This document shows positions 22,802-33,015 of a stretch of DNA of 64,000 nucleotides, piece after piece. Position 1 is the first letter of the stretch, and each line of letters starts with the position of its first letter. Made by a program: the position numbers and the translations under genes. Origin of the DNA: Evernia prunastri (Eukaryota > Ascomycota > Lecanoromycetes > Lecanorales > Parmeliaceae); NCBI GenBank assembly GCA_003184365.1, contig NKYR01000069.1, positions 125,959-189,958 of the forward strand, read 5' to 3'. Under the pieces are notes generated by a model. It was given only the letters and a program-made list of their open reading frames with translations. It searched no databases and was not told the DNA's origin.

Positions 22802-24128
22802 TCAAGCCCACCTCATCGTCCTCTTCGTAATGGCATCACCACTGAATTTTTTCTTGACCCTCCGCCTATATGACTCCCTCGCTTGATACCTGCTCATCGT
22901 CCCATATCCCACAGTCATCATGTACAGTACAGCCCAGATACTGCTGATGACAAGGCCAATGGGGAAGTCGACCAGCTTGGTACCAGGCAGAATGGAGTCA
23001 TTGACCTCCGTCGCCATTGCTGACTGTGAGGCTTCAGATCTTACATCGGCAAAGACTCCGTTGACGAAGGATGCGTCTTGGGTGGACAGTTGAGTATTGA
23101 TTGGGGTGCCATCTTGCTGCGTGCCTGAGAGTGAAATTGCTGGGGTGAGGAGTGGTAGCGCCGTGGTACTTTGCCTAGCGGTCAGCGACTGTTGGGAGCA
23201 GAGTCATGCCCATCACTCACGTATCCCCCAGCTCTGCCAATGATCCATTGTCAACAGTGCCCATGAAATTCATGCTTTCCAGCCTCCTGGGTGGAGCGCC
23301 GGTAGACCGTCGAATGTAGATATCCGCAGCTTCATCCCTCTGGGCAGGGAACCATGGTAGAGTCCGACCCTCCCTTTTCGCCTTCTTTGCCTTGACCGCA
23401 GATATGGTTGCATTGACGTAGGATAGTCCGACACCGACGCTCGAAGTATCGAGCTTCACCCAAACCTCCTTGGGCGCAGAGATGCGATAGAGTCGTAGAT
23501 CGACTTCGAATATACCAGTGGAATCGTTCATGCTTTGGATGTTGTAGCAAGCCGCGATACCAGACGGGTTCGTAGCTATGCCGTGTAGAGCAATGAGAGC
23601 TGCGCTGCATGCCGACTCAGTCTCATCGCCCCAATCTACCGAGTTGTCGGCCTCAAGGTCCTCCGTGTGACCAAGGAGCGAAGCCAGACTATCTGCTTTG
23701 AGAGCGGAGGCAGACGCCGAGGGCAATGGGGGGGCGAGACTCGTAGCATTCGATGAGCTGGTAGACACCGACCCTGTTGCAAGTGCTGAGCCCAGGCTCG
23801 CGGTGCTGGAGGTGTTGGCGGAGGCTGACGTTTTAGATAGCAATGGGCCCAGGCTTGGTGTGCTTGAGTAGCTCGTAGGAGCTGACAATGTCAGATATGC
23901 AAGTGATGAGGTGTTGCTGAAGGCGACCACATGACGCTGATGCCATTGCTCGTGGTTGAGTATCGAACGAGTAGTATGGTGTACTTTCTGGTCGACGTAG
24001 GCGCTGTGACTGAAGATGCTCGACGAAAGATCCTTGACGAGCCTTGGGAGAACGCCGCCGATCTGCAGGCCTAGGACAAACGAGAGTTGGAGGCAGAAGA
24101 ACAGCGGAGTGGTGAGAGTGTGGAGCAT
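22802..24128 (-). CDS. Unrecognised secretory/single-pass membrane protein, 426 aa
   Basis: Exons 24128-23221 and 23174-22802, with a 46-nt intron (GTGAGT...CTAG), join in phase. An alternative acceptor 6 nt downstream also keeps the frame. The N-terminus (MLHTLTTPLFFCLQLSFVLGLQ) is a signal peptide. Residues about 85-150 are Ser/Ala/Thr-rich, as in O-glycosylated stalks. A conserved-looking core follows (ESACSAALIALHGIATNPSG, ACYNIQSMNDSTGIFEVDL). One transmembrane segment near the C-terminus (GLVISSIWAVLYMMTVGYG) precedes a short basic tail (RRRVKKKF). This predicts a cell-surface or secretory-pathway type I protein. No family name is recognised. Confidence 0.8.
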
Positions 24129-24507
24129 GTCTAAAGTTCTCAGAGTATGGAGGAGTAGGAGGGTAGTGTTTGAGTTGCGAGGTCGGAAGGTTTGTTGACG
24201 GGATTTCAGCAGCTGTGTCGGGTGCAGACGAACGTGCCTGCCACACTTCAGGGCAAATTCTAATATGACACATAGATGAGGGAAGTCACGATCAGAGTCC
24301 TTATTTTGGAGATCTTGGGTTTCTGGCTACACGTCTTGACGATACTGCCGTTCGCCAAAGTCATTAGACTGCGACAGCACTATGTTCCGCAAGGTTGATG
24401 CTCAGACTTGATCATGCAGCACGAATATCAGCTGCCTCGCGTTTTTCCTGACTTATGAGTCTCACATTCAACCTTGATTGAAGGACCTCCGAACCTCTAC
24501 CTGCAAT
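24129..24507. other. intergenic
   Basis: About 380 bases between the start of one minus-strand gene and the stop of the next. It should hold the promoter of the 22.8-24.1 kb gene. Nothing else is seen. Confidence 0.5.
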
Positions 24508-25960
24508 CTATGTCTTTTTCTTCAAGCGTTCCAGCTCCGTGGCCAATCTTGAGTCTCTAGGATTGTACCGCATTGCTTGTTCCATCTCCTCAACAGCTTG
24601 CTCTATCATTCCCAACCCTTCGCTCGCCTGTGCTGCGATGGAGTAAATACCTGCACATCCCGCGCTCGTTGACCAGGCCCCAAATTTTCCATTATCGAGT
24701 GTGGTTCGCTTTATAGCAAGAGCAATCCATCCGTGCGCCCGGCTGTAGTTTTCGAATTTGAGATACGTTTCAGCAAGCTTAGATTCCAAATCGTATTCGA
24801 TTTGACGGAAGGCTGCGTGAAAGGGGCAACGCCAATTTCGATCCGCACTATCCTCCCAGCCTCTTCTGAACTTTAAGATAGCCGTTGAGAAGTCATCAAT
24901 GCTTGCGGCTTGATTGCCTTCTTTGATAGTGTCTCGAACTCCTTGAATAATTAAATCGACTGCTGGCTTTCTTCTTGACATGTTTGTGATGAGGATTGAT
25001 TTGTATTCAGACTGAATTTGCCCAGTAATTCTCACTGTCGCTATGCTATAGAGGCGACGGAATGGCTCCAAAAGATTCAAGATACTCGCCGGGGTTGGCG
25101 CGATACCTGGGATATCGATCATCATGGAGTTTTGCTGACCGTTTCCTAGTTGCCATGATCTCAACAGAACGCGGCAGAACGTAACCATGTCGTCGCCTGC
25201 GAACATTAGGACACTGGGGTGGAAGTCCCGAGACTCTGGCCCTAAGGTCCAAATGAGCTCAATCGCAGAGTATGTAATAAAGCCCGCTGATTCGTCTACT
25301 GCTACGACTGGTAGGCCATGGTAGGTTCCTGTGAGATTCACTCCATAATCAACAGGAGCATTGGTCGTGAGCTTCACAAACAGATTTTGGCGCAGTGTCT
25401 GGCTGGCTTCGAAGTTGATCTGGTGATTTACAGCGAGTATAGCAGGGTGGAAGTTGTAAACACGCCTGGCACGAGACGAATCGCCGGGAATGTACCCCTA
25501 GACAAACTCAGCGCTCGTCAAACCAGGAAAGCGTCGGAAGATTATCCCATCACTCACAGGTTCTTCATCCTTGAAATCGACCTTGGTTTGCTTTGTCGAC
25601 AAGAGGTACCCATAGATCTGATTGCGTATCTCGAGCGGCGTCTTCATGAATGGGGGAATCTGCAATGAGCTCAGGTCAGAAAAGAGGATGAGCCGAATCG
25701 AGCACACTTGAAGCAATCAGGCAAACAACTCACAGAGTCTTGGACTGCATCTTGATTATTGGCAAGCTGGGAGGGCTGCTCACAAGCAGGCTCTCCTTGC
25801 TCGAAGTGAGGTGATGAGGTTAGGTCGATATTCTATACAGATGAGGTCAGTCAACAGTCTCCAATCTCAGGGTGAGCTCAACACTCACGGCCATCGCATC
25901 CTGCACTGGAAGTCCTTGCTTATGCTGGTCCATCTGAGTAGGATCAAGTAGTTGTGACAT
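24508..25960 (-). CDS. F-box/2EXR-like and TPR-like protein, family copy 1 (420 aa)
   Basis: Four exons on the minus strand: 25960-25889, 25832-25734, 25659-25558 and 25497-24508. Introns are GTGAGT...ATAG, GTGAGT...GCAG and GTGAGT...CTAG, all phase 0. The third is exactly 60 nt and its acceptor TAG is the only in-frame stop, so unspliced DNA looks like a near-continuous frame. Residues about 58-90 carry the F-box/2EXR-like motif TPLEIRNQIYGYLLSTKQTK; then VYNFHPAILAVNHQINFEA. The C-terminal 150 residues contain TPR-like helices (KEGNQAASIDDFSTAILK, AQASEGLGMIEQAVEEMEQA). It is homologous to the genes at 30.4, 41.0 and 42.7 kb. The family is common in Dothideomycetes, function unknown; substrate recognition is only a guess from the F-box likeness. 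Confidence 0.85.
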
Positions 25961-26803
25961 GCTTCAGGCCGAGTGTGGGGTGTTTGGGGGTTGAGCAGAT
26001 CTATTACTGTTGTTGTTCTTGTGAAGATTGAGCATAGGTACTTACCTTAGCTTAGCGCAAAAGTTGTCGCGGAGGAAACCAATTGCCGAATAACTGTGAC
26101 GCAATCTTCCTACAATCACGCCGCTATATCACGATGAAGGTGACTCATTGGTGTTCACAAGTGCAACGATTCCGAAACATAGATCATAACTCCACGCCAC
26201 ATCGCATCGAGGTCAAATTGCTGAACCGAATCGTCTTGCCGACAGAGCCCGTATTCCACCCTTGAATCCTCCCTCTTCAGTCTCTTCTAACCCTATACCA
26301 GTCTTTGCCCTGATCCTGCAGTCATTCCCTCGGACCACCTTCCTCGACAACCTAGGTTCTGCTCCCAAAACCCCGTCGCCCACTCTCTTCTTTCCTGCCA
26401 GGGCTATCATGCAAGGACAGACAGCATCGCCGCTAGGAATTGCCATCAAAGTGTGGAACTCGGCCAGCCATATGTCTCCACGATTGCAATTCGGTGTACT
26501 TCATACTTGCCAATGGCATTGAGCACGAGGGGAGGAACGGCAGTGGGCTTGGTTGTACTGCTTGAATCGATGTCTTGAGCAACAGAAAACACAACAATAG
26601 TGTCAACTTCTCTACTACCATATTAGCCCCTGGGCCATCTTGGTAGAATCTGTGGATAGCATGAACGACGTCATCTGATCTAAGATATATGGCAATGCGC
26701 TGCTGTCGATAAAACACGCTGTCCTGAATTGACCTTGTCCATTTCTTGGAATACTATAGCGTTGGATACACGCCAAGATGCGGCTCCCAAGCTCGTCCGC
26801 CAT
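25961..26803. other. intergenic
   Basis: About 840 bases: the upstream region of the 2EXR-like gene and the 3' flank of the Vac1-like gene. Only shadow frames are present. Confidence 0.5.
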
Positions 26804-28891
26804 TCATTTCGCTGGCACGATGCTTGGTGATGGCACCCCATATGCACCCGCAAAATCGAGCTGGCCGAGTTGCCCCTGGACATGATCGATCTCCTTGCTG
26901 AGATCCTCCACATTCTGCGCGAGGCTGCTGACTTCATCGAATTTTCTCCGCTTGTTAGCATCCGCTACTTGTTCTCTGACAAGGAACAATTGCTCTTCAA
27001 GCACCATCAGGGTTTCCCGGAGCGTCTTCTCCTCCGCTTCCAAAGCGGATACAGCACTGCTACTGCTGACCTGGGATGCGTTGTCGATATCATTGTTTTT
27101 GATAGACGCAAGCGCACCGATCGGCTTTCCGTTAGGTCGTGCACGTTCGGAGGAGCCAACACCGTGGGCTGTTGCATGCTTCAGGACCTTAGGCAGCGCC
27201 TTTAGTGGAAGCATGTGAATCTGAAGGAAATTGGAGCTTTGTTGATAGATAGCCTGTTGTAGCTTTTGCTGAGTAGGCGAGTCCGTCGGAAGGTCTCGGA
27301 TTCGACGAGCTGCAGTATTGTACTGACCAAAGGCATCGACCAACCGTTTGCGCGTTTTGGAAGCATCCGCAAGCTGGGCTTGAGAAGGAGGCTTGTCTGG
27401 ATCTCTATGAACTGTTAGCCCATGGAGCTTTGGGGTCGCTGGTAGCACTGACTGTAAAACCATCAGCAGCCGCTGAAATCTTGGCAGCATTAATCGGATG
27501 CCTCTCTCGAATTGAACGAGATTCTCATAAGCTCGAACATCTGGCGGCTTATGTGCGACGGTAGCTGCAAAGTCACTCCTGCTAAACACAGTGGCCCTGC
27601 ATTCTTTGCACATCCGTACATCTACGCCGACTTCTCTAACAGCTTTTTCTGCTCTATTGTCAGTCACTGAAAGAGTCAGTCAGGGGAGACTCAAGGAGTT
27701 GGATGTTGACATACGGGCAGCAACGGTTAATCCAACCTCTTGCGAACAATCGGTGAATGGATCTCCACAGACCACTCGGCCACAGAGCCTACAATGATGT
27801 CTCCTGAATGTGTAAGTTGAAAACTCCTGTTGGCAGAACGGACACCGTTGAACACTAGAATCGTCTTCCCAATCTACTACAGACTGCTCTGTCTGCTTCC
27901 GTTGAGTTTTGGCGCCTGTCAGAGACCAAAGTAGGCCACCCCCCGGAGGAATGTTCTCTGCTGGTGGATTGGCTAAGAGCTGCGTAAGCTTTGTGAGACG
28001 CTTCTCCAACCGCGAAACTTCCAACAGAGTCTTGTCAACGGTCTTCCTTCGAAATTGCTCAAAATCTGTTGTGTGGTCTCGCTCGTAGCCGTTTCGGTCA
28101 TTGTAGCCCTCCCTTGACTTATAGCACGTCTCACAGACCCTGCACCAGAAGCCTCTCACTGGCTCGTGCTGAGCGGACCTCGAGAGCTTCATCTTGTACA
28201 TTGAATGCTCGTCACAGAACAGCTTCCCGCACTTTCTGCAGTTCACTTTGCCATTGGCTGAGGTAAGCCTCCTGCCACACGCTGGCTCCGAGCAAGCATC
28301 GTTCGGTCCATGTCTTTGCCAATGGGCGCGAGTGACAACATCCTCAGGGTCAGGTTGTGAGGGTTCAGGAGCCGCAGCGCTTTGTAGCTGGGGTGACTGT
28401 GGTCTGTCATCCGAGTCAAAGACATCCAATCCCTTGAACTTCTGGTTGAGCACCGCCAGTGGCTGGAATCGCTTCGCCTTGACCATCTGAGTCTTGAACC
28501 AATCCTTGGCTTCATTTTGCTTGACCTCCTCAAGATTCTTATGGGTATCGTCAAGGTGTCTATTCAGCTGCAACAGAGTAACCTGATGACAAATCAGTGT
28601 ACCGCTCTCCTATTGCTTCAGGGCGGACATTACCATTTCTTCATTGCAGATTGGGCAGGCAAGTCTTGTAGATGCGGCCAGGGCAGCCGCAGCAGCGCTA
28701 TCTCCATCGCTCTGGTCCAGAGAGATCCTGGAGCTTAGGTCCTGCGCATCCGTCGAGGGCTGGGAGGAGGAACTGACGGACACAGAGCTGGCTGTTGGGG
28801 AGAGTAGGCTTGAGTTCCTCGGAGGATATGCTGGTGAGAGTGACCTCCCGCTACCCAGCACTCTTCCTCCCCCAAGCTTGCGAGCAGACAT
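26804..28891 (-). CDS. PEP7: Vac1/Pep7-like FYVE Rab effector (rabenosyn family)
   Basis: Exons 28891-28634, 28582-27715, 27666-27453 and 27404-26804 give 646 residues. Splicing of the first intron (GTAATG...TCAG, 51 nt) completes a perfect C2H2 finger: CPIC, twelve residues, then HLDDTH. Next come two FYVE-type clusters: CSEPACGRR...CRKCGKLFC (about 183-240) and CPFCQQEF...RRHHCRLCGRVVC (about 333-360), closed by MCKEC near 400. A coiled coil (EAEEKTLRETLMVLEEQLFL) is near the C-terminus. The third intron is 48 nt (GTCAGT...CATAG with GCTAAC), in frame, so an unspliced form would add 16 residues. The family binds PI3P on endosomes and links Rab5/Vps21 to the Sec1-type protein Vps45 in vacuolar sorting. 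Confidence 0.92.
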
Positions 28892-29306
28892 GTCGCCCTA
28901 ATATTCATAGATCGAGTCAAGTACTGCCTATCGTGCGGGCATCTTGAGCCAACGGAGGCGGGACTTGCCGTTATGCCGATGGAAGGTTTGATTACATAAG
29001 CGGATACTCGATGTCATCTATTAATGCAAAAAAACCAATTATTGCAATATTCTAAAATCCGATAGATCCGGGGCGTGTGGTACTCATATCACTGATATCC
29101 ACCTGCATCTCTTGAACGTCAAACATCGGTCTCCTTAAATAACCACCCTTATCGTTGAACATCAGACATCCTTCTCCTTACACAACCACGTCTACCCTTG
29201 ATCATCAAACATCCTTCTCTCTAGAGACCCACGTTCACCCTAGACATCAAATGGTGTATTAGCCTTTGATTTTGCTAACAATTTTGCATATCTTAAGCAT
29301 CAGACA
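28892..29306. promoter_or_regulatory. divergent promoter Vac1/Met8 with 43-bp imperfect tandem repeats
   Basis: The 415-bp gap between two divergent starts contains about three imperfect copies of a 43-bp unit at roughly 29113-29250. The core (ACATC-TTCTCCTTA-like, preceded by TTGA-CATC) recurs with CATC at 29124, 29167 and 29210, then a shorter step to 29245. The repeats lie 60-190 bases upstream of the Met8 start and may be transcription-factor sites. This is inferred from repetition only. Confidence 0.5.
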
Positions 29307-30123
29307 ATGCCAGAGGATTTTCCTGCTGTCGAAGGCGGTGGCTCACTGATCCTTGCTTGGCAGATTCGAAACAAGCGAGTGCTCGTGGTGGGAGGGGGAG
29401 AGGTCAGTTCCATACCCCTGCTCTCTTTGAGCCAGCGGTGGCGACTGATCATTGGCTACCCAGGTAGCAGCAGGTCGCATCCTCAATGTCTTGAACGCGG
29501 ATGCCAAAGTGACCCTCGTTTCTCCTCGCGATGGCCTGAACCCAGAAGTGGCCTACCGCGTAGAGAAAGGCCAAGTCGACTACCTGGACCGCAAATTCGA
29601 GCCGTCAGACCTTGACAATGTCGACATGGTCCTCACAGCCATCGACGATCCAGACGCCTCCACCACCATTTGGAAACTGTGCAAAGAGAAAAGGGTGGCG
29701 GCCAACATCGCCGACGTGCCCCCAGAATGCGACTTCTACTTCGGTAGCGTCCACAGAGACGGGCCACTACAGATTATGGTGTCTACGAACGGCAACGGAC
29801 CGAAGCTGGCCAGTATCGTACGGAAACAGATTGCGAACAATCTGCCCAAGAATATTGGGGCTGCGGTACAGAAAGTTGGTATGTTGAGGAAGAAGTTGAG
29901 GAAAGTGGCGCCAGATATTGAAGAGGGTCCAAAAAGGATGGGGTGGATGAGCAGAGTGTGCGAACAATGGAGTTTGGAAGATCTAGTGGAGATGGAGGAG
30001 AAAGATATGGAGAAGTTATTAGGCTATTACAACCCTAATGTCGTGCCTACATTTGAGGAGATACGGTGCGGTAATTTCGCTGATGGCTCTGCATTTGATG
30101 GAAGTTTTGGGTGGTGGATATGA
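29307..30123 (+). CDS. MET8: Siroheme synthase Met8 (precorrin-2 dehydrogenase/ferrochelatase)
   Basis: Exons 29307-29402 and 29464-30123, with a 61-nt intron (GTCAGT...CCAG), give 251 residues, close to yeast Met8 (274). The intron splits the NAD-binding motif: VLVVGGGE ends exon 1 and VAAGRIL begins exon 2. NIADVPPECDFYFGSV matches the Met8 active-site stretch whose Asp (Asp141 in yeast) serves both reactions. QIMVSTNGNGPKLASIVRKQ follows, then a C-terminal helical part (WSLEDLVEMEEKDMEKLLGYY). The enzyme oxidises precorrin-2 with NAD and inserts iron to make siroheme, the cofactor of sulphite and nitrite reductases, in the cytosol. Start choice: the only ATG upstream of the nucleotide-binding motif in frame. 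Confidence 0.95.
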
Positions 30124-30397
30124 TACAGTATCTCGAACATCAGCGTCGGCGTTGGTCAACGGTTCAAGAAATGGAAGAAAATCACATAGGTGTAGATGTG
30201 GGGTGTTGGATGTAAGAATTGGAACAGATTGACGACAAAGATGGAAGCTCAACGCCTAAAGTGAAATTGACTACCAGCAACAGTTCGCAAGACTCATCCA
30301 AGTGAGCTGAAAAAACCAATCTGTCTCATCCTACGGAGTATTAACTATCGAAGCGATTCATGCTCCATACATCTCATGGAGATGCATGCCGCGTCCA

Positions 30398-31705
30398 TTA
30401 CATTGTCAACCCTCTCAATGCCGCTTGCGTCTGATTCGTTAGTTGCGACTTCCACTCTTCCTTTTTCGCCTTCATGAGCATGTTGCTTGGACTGTGGCTC
30501 AACGCTTCGCAAACTTCCTCAATGGCTCGAGCCATGTCACCTCTGCCCTCACTTGCCAGCGCTCTCCTATAATAGATCTTAGCCATCTCGTGAGGCTGCA
30601 AGGCACTGTTCACCTCAGGCGTTTGCACGTGCTCTATCCATTTAGATGCCTTCTTGTGCGCAGCTGTCCACTGCTGCAAGTGGAGGAGCGCGGCGATCGA
30701 ATTTGACGCTATCCGGAATGCCAATAATTGCCATGCATCCGACTTCCTCGCTTCAACGGTCTTGATGTCCCGAAAGCCCATGGTCAAGTAACGTTTGCCG
30801 CCAACGAGGTCACTCCAAGCTGTTTCGTACAGTGAATGCGCAAGCGCAAAGTCACCGGTGCGGAAGGCTTCGTTCCCCTGCTCTTTTAATTCAGTTGCTG
30901 CGTCCAGGACCTCTCCCATGCTGTACGGTGGCTGACCGGCCCTCACTCTGACGTCTTCCATAAGCTGCGCATTGATATCCTGTGTCTTGCCATCCACATC
31001 GACTACCTTCAAGTCCATGATACTGTGGAGCGTGGCGAAAGGTTCCAGAAGCTTGCGCTGTTGCTGTAAAGAACGTGGGACCCAAGATACTCGATTGGAT
31101 CGACTCATATTCACGAAAGAGTCAACGTTCAATGGAGCAGAGGGCAAGACGATGAGGACCAATTCGAGACTGGAAAGGAATCCTAGCCATTCGTTATCGA
31201 GCAGCCTCAAAATTCTGCAGAACATCGGAAGCTCGCTTGCAGCGATAACAAATTGCGACTCGACGAGTTTATCTTCTCTTCTCTGATCACGGAGACTCGG
31301 GAAGCTGACCTGCAGAGCGGCCCGGTAAGACCAAACTTCGTCTTTTTGGGTAGCTACTAGGGCCAAGTCCCTCCTGGAGAATGCCTTGAGTGCATCACTT
31401 GAGCCATAAGTGTACTTGACTAAAACGAACAGATTGTCATGGTAGAGGACACGGCGAGCTTCCTCGTTGATTTGCCTGTTGGTAAGAAGTATTGCCGGCT
31501 GGAAGTCATAAAAGTAACTGCAACCTAAGTTCCGTTTGACGCGCGAAAGTTGCTCCACTAATTGGGTTCTGTTGTCTGACTTGTCGTAGAAGAGGTTCAC
31601 CTCATCATCACGAATGGACTGCTTTGTGTACTCAGTCGACAGCAGGTATGCGTAGATCTTGTTGCGAATTTCCAGTGGCGTCTTCTCGAGAAAAGGACAT
31701 GCCAT
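30398..31705 (-). CDS. F-box/2EXR-like and TPR-like protein, family copy 2 (435 aa)
   Basis: A single exon. The frame extends upstream to 31813, but its first ATG is at 31705 (MACPFLEKTPLEIRNKIY). The 2EXR/F-box-like motif TPLEIRNKIYAYLLSTEYTK is at residues 9-28, followed by YDFQPAILLTNRQINEEARR. The C-terminal part has TPR-like helices (KEQGNEAFRTGDFALAHSLY, KIYYRRALASEGRGDMARAI). It lacks the intron that copies 1, 3 and 4 carry shortly after the 2EXR motif, so intron loss or retroposition is possible. Upstream exons like those of copy 1 may have been missed. Function unknown. Confidence 0.85.
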   Translation of the reverse strand: MACPFLEKTPLEIRNKIYAYLLSTEYTKQSIRDDEVNLFYDKSDNRTQLVEQLSRVKRNLGCSYFYDFQPAILLTNRQINEEARRVLYHDNLFVLVKYTYGSSDALKAFSRRDLALVATQKDEVWSYRAALQVSFPSLRDQRREDKLVESQFVIAASELPMFCRILRLLDNEWLGFLSSLELVLIVLPSAPLNVDSFVNMSRSNRVSWVPRSLQQQRKLLEPFATLHSIMDLKVVDVDGKTQDINAQLMEDVRVRAGQPPYSMGEVLDAATELKEQGNEAFRTGDFALAHSLYETAWSDLVGGKRYLTMGFRDIKTVEARKSDAWQLLAFRIASNSIAALLHLQQWTAAHKKASKWIEHVQTPEVNSALQPHEMAKIYYRRALASEGRGDMARAIEEVCEALSHSPSNMLMKAKKEEWKSQLTNQTQAALRGLTM

Positions 31706-32073
31706 TCTGCTGTCGCGGGGAAGCAGATGGAAAGGAAGGGAGTCTCTGCCTCGTTTGGTTCTCGGGACTGGAGAAGAAAGCCGAAGCGGAGCTAGCAGTG
31801 ATTCTCGCGACAAAGCAGGACCAGAAGTGATGGGAGGAGTTGGGGTTCGCGCTCAGCTAAGCTTATGGGAAGAGAGAATGAGATATGAAGAGTGTAGGTA
31901 GGGGAAGGGAAAGAAGGAAAAAGGGCTGTCTTGTTTGGAGAGCAGCCTCTTTTGAAACAGGTAAAGTCCGTTCCTTTAACCTTTTTGAGTTAGGAAAACG
32001 GCGAGCAATGCCTGTGGGCATTTTGATATTTCTTTGAATTAAGACAATGTCCTGTCCGTAATCGAAGTCTTTG
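31706..32073. other. intergenic
   Basis: About 370 bases between the start of 2EXR copy 2 and the interrupted frame at 32.1 kb. It should contain that gene's promoter. Nothing else is seen. Confidence 0.4.
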
Positions 32074-32585
32074 CTATCTTTGTATGTATTCAGCACCTTG
32101 TCGTACCGCAGTTGGGATGGTTCTAATCAAGCAAGTGCTTGGGTGTTTGGTGTCTCTACACCTTTTAGGAGTTCGAGAAGGCGTGAACGATGACGCTCGT
32201 TTTAAAATCGCAGCCGAGCTCTTAAGTATGTTGGGAGTCACATTCCCAAGAGCCGCCGCCATCTCTCTATTATCAGGGTACTTTAAGGCTGTCTGAACCA
32301 ACTCGGCATAAGCTGTCTCTGGACTACTCATCCCACTAGTAGTTGGCGACCTATGATGCCAAAGCCGAGCACGCTTGGCTTTGGATGTCACGTCTTTTCG
32401 GACGAGTGGCTCCACCTTTCCAAAATGTCGAGCATCTTGGTCACCGCGAAGTTGCAGCAGGACTGCTACAATATCGGGAGGCAGTACCAGCAGCGTAAAT
32501 GAAATGACTCCAGACAGGTACTCTGCTCCCGCATCAGGTATTGGCCTTGCAAACTGGAGGGAGAGTTGGTGATCCGCCTCCGTAC
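32074..32585 (-). pseudogene. ORF fragment interrupted by a hAT MITE
   Basis: A minus-strand frame of about 170 codons runs from the MITE edge at 32585 to a stop at 32074-32076 (GTEADHQLSLQFARPIPD, then VISFTLLVLPPDIVAVLL). The frame continues into the MITE, so a naive ORF of 208 codons would begin with transposon-derived sequence. Across the empty site the frame would continue on the far side (33016 upward) for roughly a dozen codons before an in-frame stop, so the original 5' part is not clear; an exon boundary there is possible. No family is recognised. It may be a gene broken by the insertion or a gene already decaying. Confidence 0.4.
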
Positions 32586-33007
32586 CAGTGTTGGCAATGG
32601 TGCACCAACTAACTGCTCCACTATCAGTGGAACAGTTGGTTTCTAGTAGTTGATGGTGCAGTTTGGAGTCTAACAGTTGGTAGTTGGTGCAGTTTGACAT
32701 TGAAAACCAACGGTTTCAACTGATAGTGAAGCAGTTTTGTTGAGACCCGGATTTTTCATAATTATTAGACCACAGGATTGACTTCACGAGAAATCTATCA
32801 GGAATTTTTTGATATCTAGGGCTAGGGTTTTCCGGATAGCGTCTTGGCACTCAGCCTTACAAACAATTTTTTTGTCGTCTAATCAAATTTTGTACCAAAA
32901 CTGCTTCACTATTAGTTTCACTGATAGTTGACAGTTGATTTCGAATTATGTGGTAGTTGGTGCAGTTTGATCCTGAAAACCAACTATTTCAACCGTTGCC
33001 AACACTG
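32586..33007. mobile_element. hAT-type MITE, 422 bp
   Basis: Both ends begin with the terminal inverted repeat CAGTGTTGGCAA (followed by T/C then GGT), and the element is flanked by a perfect 8-bp target duplication CTCCGTAC at 32578-32585 and 33008-33015. Inside are subterminal repeats: a direct repeat with GTAGTTGGTGCAGTTTGA (about 32679 and 32952), followed both times by TGAAAACCAAC, and an inverted pair at 32720-32739 and 32896-32915 (CAAAACTGCTTCACTAT, 19 of 20 matching). No transposase frame is present. An 8-bp duplication with CAGNG-type ends is diagnostic of the hAT superfamily; a source element supplying transposase would lie elsewhere. Confidence 0.9.
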
Positions 33008-33015
33008 CTCCGTAC

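Noticed and set aside
25498..25500. TAG in family copy 1 first read as a nonsense mutation
   Set aside because: It is the acceptor of a 60-nt GTGAGT...TAG intron located where two sibling genes also have an intron.
32586..32700. N-terminus of a 208-codon minus-strand ORF
   Set aside because: This part lies within the hAT MITE, so it is not part of the original protein.
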